64,000 nucleotides of DNA from Ohtaekwangia sp035628875 (GTDB taxonomy: Bacteria > Bacteroidota > Bacteroidia > Cytophagales > Cyclobacteriaceae): NCBI GenBank assembly GCA_035628875.1, contig DASPIZ010000117.1, positions 20,286 through 84,285 on the forward strand. The letters run 5' to 3'. The notes beneath the pieces are model-generated. The model had not been told where the DNA came from, made no database searches, and saw only the letters and a program-made list of their open reading frames with translations. This document shows, in pieces, positions 35,828 to 43,954 of the stretch (position 1 is its first letter; each line of letters opens with the position of its first letter). A program made the translations under genes and the position numbers.

Positions 35828-36724
35828 ATGTTACTGGCTTCACAAGTAAAACGGGTAGGCGTATTCTCGGCTTTAGCGGGAATACTCATTGTAGTATGCA
35901 TGAGTGGTTTTAATGCTGACCCCGACTGGATACCTTTATTTGATAAAGATTTGAGTAAATGGGAAAATTACCTGAGTTACCGGCATACTATTAATTATAA
36001 CGGATCGCAGCCCGCGGATGCAAAGGGAACGCTCATTGAGCCTATCGGATACAATAAGGATAACTATGGAGTATTTACGGTGATCCAGGAAAAAGGCGAA
36101 ACAATGCTACGGGTGAGTGGAGAAATTTATGGATGTGTCTATACAAAAGAAACATTTGAAAATTATCATCTTCGACTCAAGGTAAAATGGGGCGAGCAGA
36201 AACATGTACCCCGCTTAGATAAACTCAAAGACTCGGGAATCCTGTATCATTCAATAGGAGAGAGCGGTGTAGATTACTGGCGATCATGGATGTTATCGCA
36301 GGAGTTTCAAATCATGGAAGGGCACATGGGCGACTACTGGAATATTGCCACTTCTACAATTAACATCCGTGCATTTTTACCGGAAGGCCAAATGAATAGT
36401 GTGGCAAGCTCTAAACAACCTTTTCTTCCTTTCGGATCCAGTATTCAGGCGGAGGGATTTTGTATGCGGAGTGCCGACTATGAAAGTCCAAAAGGAGAAT
36501 GGACTGAATTGGAATTAATATGCTACGAAGATAAAAGCGTCCATGTAGTAAACGGAAACGTTGTGATGATATTGAAAAATTCGCAGTACAATGATAACGG
36601 CAAGCTTCTGCCGTTGCGCCGTGGAAAGATCCAACTGCAAAGCGAAGGTGCAGAAGTTTTTTTCAAAGACATTCAAATCCGATCATTGAAAAGCTTACCC
36701 GCGGAGTATGAATCGTTATTCTAA
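35828..36724 (+). CDS. DUF1080 / 3-keto-disaccharide-hydrolase-like exported protein
   Basis: The 298-residue protein has an N-terminal membrane segment or signal (about 10-28) and a concanavalin-like beta-sandwich. Family marks are WIPLFDKDLSKWENYL, YGVFTVIQEKGETMLRVSGE, FENYHLRLKVKWGE, SGILYHSIG and the closing GKIQLQSEGAEVFFKDIQIR. Family members act on 3-keto-glycosides or simply bind glycans. No GH partner is adjacent. The terminator at 36746 ends the transcript. Confidence 0.88.
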   Translation: MLLASQVKRVGVFSALAGILIVVCMSGFNADPDWIPLFDKDLSKWENYLSYRHTINYNGSQPADAKGTLIEPIGYNKDNYGVFTVIQEKGETMLRVSGEIYGCVYTKETFENYHLRLKVKWGEQKHVPRLDKLKDSGILYHSIGESGVDYWRSWMLSQEFQIMEGHMGDYWNIATSTINIRAFLPEGQMNSVASSKQPFLPFGSSIQAEGFCMRSADYESPKGEWTELELICYEDKSVHVVNGNVVMILKNSQYNDNGKLLPLRRGKIQLQSEGAEVFFKDIQIRSLKSLPAEYESLF

Positions 36725-36745
36725 CCCGCGGTAAGTATGTATGAT

Positions 36746-36780
36746 ATGCCCTGAGTTCCTGCTAAAAAAACTCAGGGCAT
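36746..36780. terminator. Bidirectional terminator between convergent genes
   Basis: A perfect 12-base stem ATGCCCTGAGTT / AACTCAGGGCAT with an 11-base loop lies between the stop at 36724 (+) and the stop at 36795 (-). Confidence 0.85.
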
Positions 36781-36794
36781 TATGTTATTATTTA

Positions 36795-37793
36795 TTATGG
36801 AAGCGCATCAATGAGGTCTATGAGTGCTGCTTCAGAGATCGCCTTGACATCGTCAGTTTTAATCACCTGCTGATGGCCTTCAGTGATGGTTGCTGATTGA
36901 ACCGCATAATGCACCCGATCATCGATGATGCTTACCAGGATAAAATGAACTTCAAGACCAATGGGAACAAGACCGTAGTGCTCGGAAAATAATTTTGTAT
37001 CTTCATCATAGCGGTCAAACAAAGCCAGGGCAGCGTCTCCCTTGTATGCCATGTAAACAGCACAATTTGCATTGTTGTAACCCTCGGGAACGTGTACCGT
37101 TACCGTTGTTTTCGGCCGTGGGTCATTGTACCAGCGATCAATGTTGGTCCAGCCAAACCGGCTTTGAAATGCATAGTAGGCAGTGTACCCTCCGCCGGCA
37201 TTCTGGAAGCCATCGATAGCAACGTTGCGCTCACCAGCTTGTTCTTCCCAGATAACGTTGCACCGATTCTCATTGCATTCTTCAACACCGGTAAAGAGTT
37301 GCATGTTATCATCGGCTTCTCCTGTATTTGACACAGGGGCGATGATCACGTATTCTTTTGCCAGCGAAAGCTCCGGGCCACGCAGATCACCACCTTGCTT
37401 TTTGGTGGCCGAAACGTAAAACTGGCCTCCGGATTTTAAGGCAGTTAGCCCGCCCGTTTCCGTGCGTCCCATGGTCGGTTTTTGCATCAATACCATGGCG
37501 GAACGATTAAAGATCTCAATCACTTTAACGTAAACTTCACCTGTGACTATGTTTCCTTCGCGATCGATAAAACTTTCCGGAGCGAACTCAATAACGGTGC
37601 CTTCATCACAATAAACTGAACCTCCGGCAGAAGCATCGACGGTGAAATATTGTGTATTTTCCAAAACATTTCCGTCAACAAAAAATCGCAATGCGCCAGC
37701 GTCAGGAACCGGCTTTACAATGTTTTCATTACCATCGTCACAACTCCAAAAGAATAAGCCACTAAACAGAATAAAGGAAAAATATTTTCGCAT
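36795..37793 (-). CDS. Lipoprotein of unknown function with ZU5-like segment
   Basis: The 332-residue protein has a lipoprotein signal (Cys18 in FFWSCDDGN). Residues about 50-130 (CDEGTVIEFAPESFIDREGN, TGEVYVKVIEIFNRSAMVLM) resemble the ZU5-like beta domain seen in many Bacteroidota lipoproteins. The rest is beta-rich with no catalytic motif that I recognise. It stands alone, facing the DUF1080 gene. Envelope location is well supported; function is not. Confidence 0.75.
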   Translation of the reverse strand: MRKYFSFILFSGLFFWSCDDGNENIVKPVPDAGALRFFVDGNVLENTQYFTVDASAGGSVYCDEGTVIEFAPESFIDREGNIVTGEVYVKVIEIFNRSAMVLMQKPTMGRTETGGLTALKSGGQFYVSATKKQGGDLRGPELSLAKEYVIIAPVSNTGEADDNMQLFTGVEECNENRCNVIWEEQAGERNVAIDGFQNAGGGYTAYYAFQSRFGWTNIDRWYNDPRPKTTVTVHVPEGYNNANCAVYMAYKGDAALALFDRYDEDTKLFSEHYGLVPIGLEVHFILVSIIDDRVHYAVQSATITEGHQQVIKTDDVKAISEAALIDLIDALP

Positions 37794-37959
37794 AGATTGA
37801 CATTTGTTTTGATGTTAATGGCGCATTTGTTCAAATGGTTACCACTGGAAAATGCGGCTTGTCGATATACAAGAAGAACAGCAGTTAACAGGAAGAATTT
37901 TACCGTTAGATGGCGTGGTAAAATTCTTTATATAGGTAAAGAACTTTAAACAACTCAAG

Positions 37960-38481
37960 ATGAACAATAGCAAGCAACCAGAAGCATGGCAACGCGGCCC
38001 GGTTCCAGGTGTCCCCGGTCTCTTACAGCCGGTAGCCCATGCGTTAATTCAGGCAACGGAGGAGGTACACTTCGCAACGGAAGAGTTAGATGCTGAATCG
38101 TTGTGGGAAAAGCCGGCCGGTGTGGCCTCGGTTGGTTTTCACCTTCAACATATTCGCGGCGTTCTTGATCGACTATTTACCTACGCCCGGGGCGAAGTGC
38201 TTAACAAGGAACAATTGCAACTGCTGGCCACGGAAGAACAGCCGCGCCAGGAAGGTGTTCTTTCATGTGAACTGGTGGCTTTGTTTAAAGGACAAGTAGA
38301 CCTGGCGTTGGAACAACTCCGTCACACGGATGAATCCACTTTACTTCAGCCGCGGGGTATCGGCCGTAAACAGATTCCAACTACGGTGATCGGGTTGTTG
38401 GTTCACGCGGCTGAACATACTCAACGGCATGTTGGACAGCTCATCGTAACGGCCAGGGTGATCGCCAAAAAAGATTACTGA
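37960..38481 (+). CDS. DinB-like (four-helix) putative metal-dependent protein
   Basis: The 173-residue protein is all-helical and carries histidines in the DinB/YfiT positions: FHLQHIRGVLDRL (about residues 60-72) and HAAEHTQRHVGQ (about 151-162). In the family three His residues bind a metal, and some members are thiol transferases. The N-terminal PGPVPGVPGLLQP-like Pro-rich entry is typical of a branch in this phylum. It is cytoplasmic and stands alone. Confidence 0.82.
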   Translation: MNNSKQPEAWQRGPVPGVPGLLQPVAHALIQATEEVHFATEELDAESLWEKPAGVASVGFHLQHIRGVLDRLFTYARGEVLNKEQLQLLATEEQPRQEGVLSCELVALFKGQVDLALEQLRHTDESTLLQPRGIGRKQIPTTVIGLLVHAAEHTQRHVGQLIVTARVIAKKDY

Positions 38482-38684
38482 AAAAATATTTGTGTACAAT
38501 TAAACACGCTGTTGAAAAAATCAACACTGGGATTAGCAGCTAATGAATAACTAAACAAATGAATTATGCCATTGAACAACCTGTGTGCCGTAGGCTGTAT
38601 CAATAAAATGCGTTATGATAATGTGGTATGGTGTTTTCTCTAATGGATCGTATAAAACTTGTTAAACACTAAAACCATACAAAT

Positions 38685-39116
38685 ATGAAAAAGGTATTCA
38701 TTATAGCATGTAGTGCTGCTATGCTAAGTTTTTGTTCATTAGCACAGGCACAGGATTACGATTCATCTTCCGCGCAATACAACAACGACGGACAAACAGA
38801 AGCTGAAACAGAACAAGAGCTGGAAGAGGCTCGCGACGATATGCAGGATGCATGGGAGGGTTCAACAACAGAGACGGAGGACGATGTTAACAAGACTAAG
38901 GAGGATATAAACGAAGGTGTTGATGAAGCCCGTGACGAAGGGTCGCAGGCTGGTCGAACCGCAGCGGCTCAAATTAAAGATGAGAAGCTGGAGTCAAAAG
39001 TCGGACCGAACGGTGAACCAATCTTTATTAATGAACATGCTGAGTATTACTACATCAACGATGATGGACAGAAAGTAAAACTTGAAAAATCTGAACTGAA
39101 AGAAAAATCCGAATAG
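38685..39116 (+). CDS. Small acidic exported protein of unknown function
   Basis: The 143-residue protein has a signal peptide (1-22, ending AQAQ) and an extremely acidic, helical middle (EAETEQELEEARDDMQDAWE, then TTETEDDVNKTKEDINEGVD). A short beta-like end follows (GPNGEPIFINEHAEYYYIND, then GQKVKL). I do not recognise the family; the middle resembles charged stress-associated proteins in composition only. A strong terminator follows directly. Confidence 0.72.
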   Translation: MKKVFIIACSAAMLSFCSLAQAQDYDSSSAQYNNDGQTEAETEQELEEARDDMQDAWEGSTTETEDDVNKTKEDINEGVDEARDEGSQAGRTAAAQIKDEKLESKVGPNGEPIFINEHAEYYYINDDGQKVKLEKSELKEKSE

Positions 39117-39134
39117 CCATTGCGGATTTAACTT

Positions 39135-39172
39135 AAAAAAAGGTCAGGGTGTAATCATCCTGACCTTTTTTT
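39135..39172 (+). terminator. Rho-independent terminator after the acidic protein gene
   Basis: A 14-base stem (AAAAAAAGGTCAGG / CCTGACCTTTTTTT) with a 10-base loop lies 18 bases after the stop codon. Confidence 0.9.
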
Positions 39173-39723
39173 GTCAAGCAGTGTACACCTTACGGGCGGC
39201 GAGTTCAGAGACGGTATCGCGCGGTCGGCTTCGCATCGTCAGAATTTAAGGACCGATGCGTTGCATTATTTGCTTTACAGGATTGTCAAAAAAAAGCCCA
39301 TCCGGAGGATTAACCGCCCCCCACGATCAAGGAGAGGACGACCTTTTTTTAGGAATAAAAATGAGATAAAGCCGCCTAAACCATAAATCAGGGAGCGGTT
39401 ACTTTCGATTAAATTGATACTTCAATAAAGATCCATATTTATTTCATTACTATTAACTTATGTGCCTTTATTTAAATCTTTATCGTAAGTGATGTATGGT
39501 TTTAGCTCATGTATTACTTTATGTAAATGGAGTGGCAAAATAGCCCGTAATCGAGGTTTTAGTGATTGATATCCCGAAGGGGTGGCTATTTTGGGTTTCA
39601 ATGCAAACTTCCTCGTTTTTCGAAGTCTGCTTAAAATCAGAGGCTGAATTAACTTGGCCGTTCGTCTCCGCCATTCCTTTCTTGCGACGTATTCGACTAC
39701 GAAATTCGTTTATATTTGAAGGG
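39173..39723. other. Gene-free stretch, no supported coding sequence
   Basis: About 550 bases hold open frames (one at 39171-39386, and the upstream extension of the next gene to 39562) whose translations look random and motif-free. I find no RNA element or repeat here. Confidence 0.45.
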
Positions 39724-40362
39724 ATGAACAGGCATTACAAATCCAACGAACGAGAACTCGTAAAAGTCGCTACCTTTTTCAAGCGGCAGAGTAAGAAGCT
39801 GATTAATGAAGGTAGGTTGGGTGAAGAGCACCGAGCCGTTGAAGATGCGGTTGACCGGTTTTTGGAAGAGATGAACAATCATGCGAATACCAGGGCTTTC
39901 ATCCTGGAGCAACGGCAGTATCTTTCAAAACTCGTAAAGGATAATGCAGTATGTCCCCGGTGCCATACCAACGATAAGCTGAAACTTTCGGGTGCGGAGA
40001 AGAATGAAAAAGGATGGAAAAGCAACCGTTACAAGTGTCGCAAGTGTAACATTCAGTTTACCTGGAACATGCCGAATAATCCCTGGGATATGATTCAATA
40101 CATTGAAGATATCCTGAAACTTTTTTATTCCAAAGTTGAGAATCCTGAGCTTCCGGTGGAAGAAAAAGACCAGATTGTTTCCGGAATAGAAAGCATGCAG
40201 GCGAATCTTGATAAATTGAAACCCGTTATTGAAGCACATGACAAGGAATATGAAATGTTGCAAAATCGCGATAATGAAATGGAAAGGTTGATCCATGAAT
40301 TTAAAAATTCCCTGTTGATAGAAAAGATCAAAATGGATACATGGGAAAACAAGAAACGATAA
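39724..40362 (+). CDS. Zinc-ribbon and coiled-coil protein of unknown function
   Basis: The 212-residue protein has a helical N-terminus (NERELVKVATFFKRQSKKLI), a zinc ribbon at about 76-110 (CPRCHTNDKL ... YKCRKCNIQF) and a C-terminal helical region rich in charged residues, probably a coiled coil. The longer open frame to 39562 adds 54 non-protein-like residues, so I use the ATG at 39724. It is cytoplasmic. The ABC ATPase gene follows after 6 bases, so the two are surely cotranscribed and may act together. Confidence 0.75.
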   Translation: MNRHYKSNERELVKVATFFKRQSKKLINEGRLGEEHRAVEDAVDRFLEEMNNHANTRAFILEQRQYLSKLVKDNAVCPRCHTNDKLKLSGAEKNEKGWKSNRYKCRKCNIQFTWNMPNNPWDMIQYIEDILKLFYSKVENPELPVEEKDQIVSGIESMQANLDKLKPVIEAHDKEYEMLQNRDNEMERLIHEFKNSLLIEKIKMDTWENKKR

Positions 40363-40368
40363 CTAGGC

Positions 40369-41322
40369 ATGGAATTATTAACCGTTTCCGGGATAAGCAT
40401 AGAAGGCCAAGGCCAGCCAATCTTAAAAGACATCAGTTTCAATCAGCGCAAAAGACAAAAGATTGCCATTGCCGGGGAAACTGGTTCCGGTAAAAGTTCA
40501 CTGCTAAAAGTGATTGCAGGACTTATGGTTCCGGATAATGGTGAAGTTAGTTTCGAAGGTGAGCATGTGCGATACGATCGTTTGGTACCGGGTCACCCGG
40601 GTATTGCTTATTTATCGCAGCATTTTGAATTGCCAAAGTCACTTCGCGTTGAGCAGGTCTTATCTTATTCAAATACTTTTTCGGATAGCACAGCCACCAC
40701 GTTGTATGAGGTGTGTCAGATTGACCATTTAATGACCCGGCGAACAGATCAATTATCGGGAGGTGAACGTCAGCGTATCGCCATGGCCCGACTTCTCATA
40801 TCGTCGCCCAGGTTGCTACTTCTTGATGAGCCATTTTCTCACCTTGATATCCCGCATAAGAACACATTAAAAACGGTGATTCACGATTTGAGTCGCAAGC
40901 TGAAGATTGCGTGTATGCTTGTTTCTCATGATCCTGCAGACACCCTTTCGTGGGCAGATAAGATCCTCGTCATGAAAGAAGGTCAACTCATCCAGCAAGG
41001 CTCGCCTGAAAGAATTTATAACCATCCGGTAAACGAATACACAGCCAGTCTTTTTGGGCGATACACGAAAATGACACCAGAACTTTTAAAAGTATTCGAA
41101 AAACAGCTTCGGCACACATCCTTTGGCGATGGTCTTTTTCTTCGGCCGGAACATTTCAGGCTGGTGAAGAAGGCATCGGGTGCAGTGAAAGGTGTACTGA
41201 AAGAACTCCGTTTTTTTGGGAGTCATTATGAAGCCACAGTCTACATAGGAACAAATGCGTTAATTGTCCACACAGACAATCCGGATATAAAGAAGGGTGG
41301 GACGGTATATGTAACCCTTTGA
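40369..41322 (+). CDS. ABC transporter ATP-binding protein, orphan (no permease nearby)
   Basis: The 317-residue protein has Walker A GETGSGKSS (36-44), signature LSGGERQRIAMARLL, Walker B LLLLDEPFSHLD and switch His in VSHDPADT. A C-terminal section of about 90 residues (FLRPEHFRLVKK, VKGVLKELRFFGSHYEATVY) resembles the TOBE domain of PotA/ModC-type importer ATPases. No permease or binding protein gene adjoins it, so its membrane partner is encoded elsewhere or it has another role. It is cotranscribed with the zinc-ribbon gene. Confidence 0.9.
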   Translation: MELLTVSGISIEGQGQPILKDISFNQRKRQKIAIAGETGSGKSSLLKVIAGLMVPDNGEVSFEGEHVRYDRLVPGHPGIAYLSQHFELPKSLRVEQVLSYSNTFSDSTATTLYEVCQIDHLMTRRTDQLSGGERQRIAMARLLISSPRLLLLDEPFSHLDIPHKNTLKTVIHDLSRKLKIACMLVSHDPADTLSWADKILVMKEGQLIQQGSPERIYNHPVNEYTASLFGRYTKMTPELLKVFEKQLRHTSFGDGLFLRPEHFRLVKKASGAVKGVLKELRFFGSHYEATVYIGTNALIVHTDNPDIKKGGTVYVTL

Positions 41323-41474
41323 GCCGTGCATTAGTGTCCGGGAAAAAATTCATCGACCCGCACCGATCACCTTTCGGAAAAATTAGTGGGAAGTGGTATA
41401 CCTCCTTCAGATCGAACCAACCTTGAACGTGAACTTAAGTCGTTAGCACCGTATGAAATTATAACGGGGAAAGA

Positions 41475-42548
41475 TCACACAATCTCCTTCAGCGAATCAA
41501 CGAGTAATTCATAGTGCTCTTTGGAATGTGTTGGAAAATTAGCGAATCTAAGTTGCGATTTTTTAAAGGATCCGTAACCGGAGCCAGGGTGCATTCCCTT
41601 CGTTTGTAGATGTTTCGTAATGCGTTCTGTATGGTCTCCACAATCGGCAACAATAACAGTTTTGGATTGAATGACTTTTTCCTGAACAAAAGGTTTCACT
41701 AATGAATGATTTTCTAATGCCTGGTAGAGTAACGTAGCTTTGTATTCCGTTTCTTTCCGGATGGTACTTATTCCTCGGCGAAGCATGTCTTCCACTACTT
41801 TGCTTAGCAGGTAAATTGAAAGAACATTTGGTGTTTCCGGTGTCTGGTACTTCACAGCATGAGCCTGTAAGCTTGGAATATTATGATAAGAGCCTATGGA
41901 TAAACCTTTATTTAACAATAATTCGGCTTTAGCAATACATTTTTCGTTCACCATCCATACGCCCAAACCTGCGGGCAACCCGAATGCTTTCTGCACAGAG
42001 AAAAAAACAGTATCCAGTAGGTTGTAATTAAAATCAGGGAAAGGAAGTGAAGAAACAGCATCAACGGCGAGCAATGCTTCAGGATGAGCTTCCTTCAATT
42101 TGTAAATCGCATTCAGTGGCATAGAAACACCAGTGCTGGTCTCATTGTGCGTAACAGCAATTAACTCAGTATTATTGTTGATCTGAATTTGTTCGCCAAA
42201 TCCTTTACCAAAGGCAACTTCACTTTTTTCGGCTTTTTTCCCGACCTGTTGCGCAATTTCAAAAAAACGTTTTGAGAAAGAACCGTTCACCAGGTGATGC
42301 GATTTTTCTTCCACGAGGTTTTGAATTATTCGTTCCCATATTTCTGTCGCCGAGCCGGTGAAATAAAGTTGGTAATCAGCGGGAAGCGATAACAGTTCGC
42401 GTAGCCCATCGGTTGCTTCCCGGTAAATCGTTTCAAACTTTTTACTTCGATGTGACAGCGAAGGAATGCCTTCTTTGAAAGCGGTACGAACATGGTCCTC
42501 AACGGTAAAATACAGTTGAGACGGGCCAGGGGTGAAGTTGGTATTCAT
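41475..42548 (-). CDS. serC: Class V aminotransferase, probable phosphoserine aminotransferase
   Basis: The 357-residue PLP enzyme starts NFTPGPSQLYF, as phosphoserine aminotransferases and serine-glyoxylate aminotransferases do. The Schiff-base Lys is Lys187 in FFSVQKAFGLPAG, and Asp163 (AVDAVSS) should hold the pyridine nitrogen. SLSHRSKKF near residue 31 is the substrate-binding loop. SerC is favoured over alanine-glyoxylate transaminase by the phosphoglycerate-dehydrogenase fusion two genes upstream on the same strand. It would make phosphoserine, the middle step of serine synthesis. Confidence 0.8.
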   Translation of the reverse strand: MNTNFTPGPSQLYFTVEDHVRTAFKEGIPSLSHRSKKFETIYREATDGLRELLSLPADYQLYFTGSATEIWERIIQNLVEEKSHHLVNGSFSKRFFEIAQQVGKKAEKSEVAFGKGFGEQIQINNNTELIAVTHNETSTGVSMPLNAIYKLKEAHPEALLAVDAVSSLPFPDFNYNLLDTVFFSVQKAFGLPAGLGVWMVNEKCIAKAELLLNKGLSIGSYHNIPSLQAHAVKYQTPETPNVLSIYLLSKVVEDMLRRGISTIRKETEYKATLLYQALENHSLVKPFVQEKVIQSKTVIVADCGDHTERITKHLQTKGMHPGSGYGSFKKSQLRFANFPTHSKEHYELLVDSLKEIV

Positions 42549-43040
42549 AAGGTTGGCAGCAAAAGTAAATACTTTCCTTTCTAAAAAGAATGGTCTTAAA
42601 ATAATTTACATTGGTAAACCATGACATCAAACGCCCGAAAACGTTTCCATTTTATAACTGTTACGCCGTTGTCAGGGAAAATGCCAGTGTTCTAATTTGA
42701 GAGATCATTCGTTTGCCGTTTACGCTATTTCCCGTGCAACTATTGCTATGGCGTACTAGTAAAAAAATACTTTAAGATCAAGGTTGTGGTGAACATGTGT
42801 TTTATCTATGTTCGTATTCCCATTGGGTTTGGGACACGTTTGCTGAACCTAACAATTATAAACAATACCGAGTTAAGCTTCTGATCAAAATCAGGCCTCA
42901 TCCCGATTCGTCGGGACCTCGCCCAAAAAGCAGGTTAACAGAAGAAGGTTGCGATTAGCGGCAGCTCAAAACTTGTCTTATCTGAGGTTCAGAAACACCT
43001 CACCAAATCCTTTGGGTTTTTTACTGAATTTAAAGAACAC
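42549..43040. other. Intergenic region with a UUCG-type hairpin
   Basis: No gene is supported. A perfect hairpin TCCCGA-TTCG-TCGGGA lies at 42901-42916, with a TTCG loop, which is unusually stable in RNA. It has no T-run after it, so it looks more like a REP-type element than a terminator. Confidence 0.5.
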
Positions 43041-43075
43041 AAACTCATGGCTCGTAGCTGGTAGCTCGCAGCTTT
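43041..43075 (-). repeat. GCTCGTA-class heptad repeat block
   Basis: Four or five 7-base units (GCTCGTA, GCTGGTA, GCTCGCA on the plus strand) end one base before the stop codon of the channel gene. On the minus strand, the strand of the gene, the block starts almost at once after the TAA. Confidence 0.75.
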
Positions 43076-43076
43076 T

Positions 43077-43901
43077 TCAGTTTAGGCTTCCACCACAGAA
43101 TTTGCAATATACAGCATCGCTGTCATGTCCTTCCCGCATACAATGCGGACATACTTGCGTTGATAATTTCTCGCGGGTTTTTAAACTGATCATTTCGGCA
43201 GATACAATTCCCGTGGGTACTGCAATAACACCATAGCCGAGGATCATTAGAATCGATGCCAGCATTTGACCAAGATCCGTATGGGGTGAGATATCGCCGT
43301 AGCCAACCGTAGTCATGGTAACAATTGACCAGTAGATACCCCGTGGTATGCTGGTGAATCCATGTTCCGGTCCTTCCACCATATACATCACCGTTCCCAT
43401 AATGACTACCGTTGTGAGCACGGTAAAAAGAAAGACGATTATTTTATGCCTGCTGGAATTTAATGCATGAACTAAGTTTTGGCCACCCGCCACAAACCGT
43501 GGAAGTTTCAGAATACGGAATATGCGGAGTAACCGAATAACGCGGATAACCATTAAGGAATGTGCGCCTACAAAAAATAAACCGAGATACGTAGGTAATA
43601 CTGACAAAAGATCGACGATGCCAAAAAAGCTCAGCACGTATTTCTTTTTGTTCGGAACAGCCCAGAGGCGAGCCAGATATTCCAGCGAAAAGATTATGGT
43701 AAAGAACCATTCTATGGCGAGGAACTCCTGGTGAAAAGGCACCCGGAACATCTCGACGCTTTCGAGAATAATGACACCGATACTTGCAACGATCAGGAGC
43801 AACAAGATCAGGTCGAATGCACGCCCAAGGCGCGTATCGGCTTCGAAAATGATCTCATAAACCTTTAGCCTGAATCCGCTTAGTTTTGCTTTAATTTTCA
43901 C
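43077..43901 (-). CDS. Voltage-gated-type potassium channel with C-terminal zinc ribbon
   Basis: The 274-residue protein has the six-segment channel plan. S4 carries the charges in VIRVIRLLRIFRILKLPR (118-135), and the potassium filter TVGYGD is at 198-203 between S5 and S6. After S6 the tail ends in a zinc ribbon, CPHCMREGHDSDAVYCKFCG (about 251-270), which could be a regulatory or contact module. The channel gene lies between the SerBA fusion (53 bases upstream) and serC on the same strand. A role linked to serine synthesis is not evident. Confidence 0.92.
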   Translation of the reverse strand: MKIKAKLSGFRLKVYEIIFEADTRLGRAFDLILLLLIVASIGVIILESVEMFRVPFHQEFLAIEWFFTIIFSLEYLARLWAVPNKKKYVLSFFGIVDLLSVLPTYLGLFFVGAHSLMVIRVIRLLRIFRILKLPRFVAGGQNLVHALNSSRHKIIVFLFTVLTTVVIMGTVMYMVEGPEHGFTSIPRGIYWSIVTMTTVGYGDISPHTDLGQMLASILMILGYGVIAVPTGIVSAEMISLKTREKLSTQVCPHCMREGHDSDAVYCKFCGGSLN

Positions 43902-43954
43902 CTGTCGAAAATACGATCTTAATTCAACATAGAATCGTATCCAGGTAAAAAAGC

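Noticed and set aside
39171..39386. 71-residue plus-strand frame
   Set aside because: It overlaps the terminator T-run and is rich in Arg and Pro without a motif.
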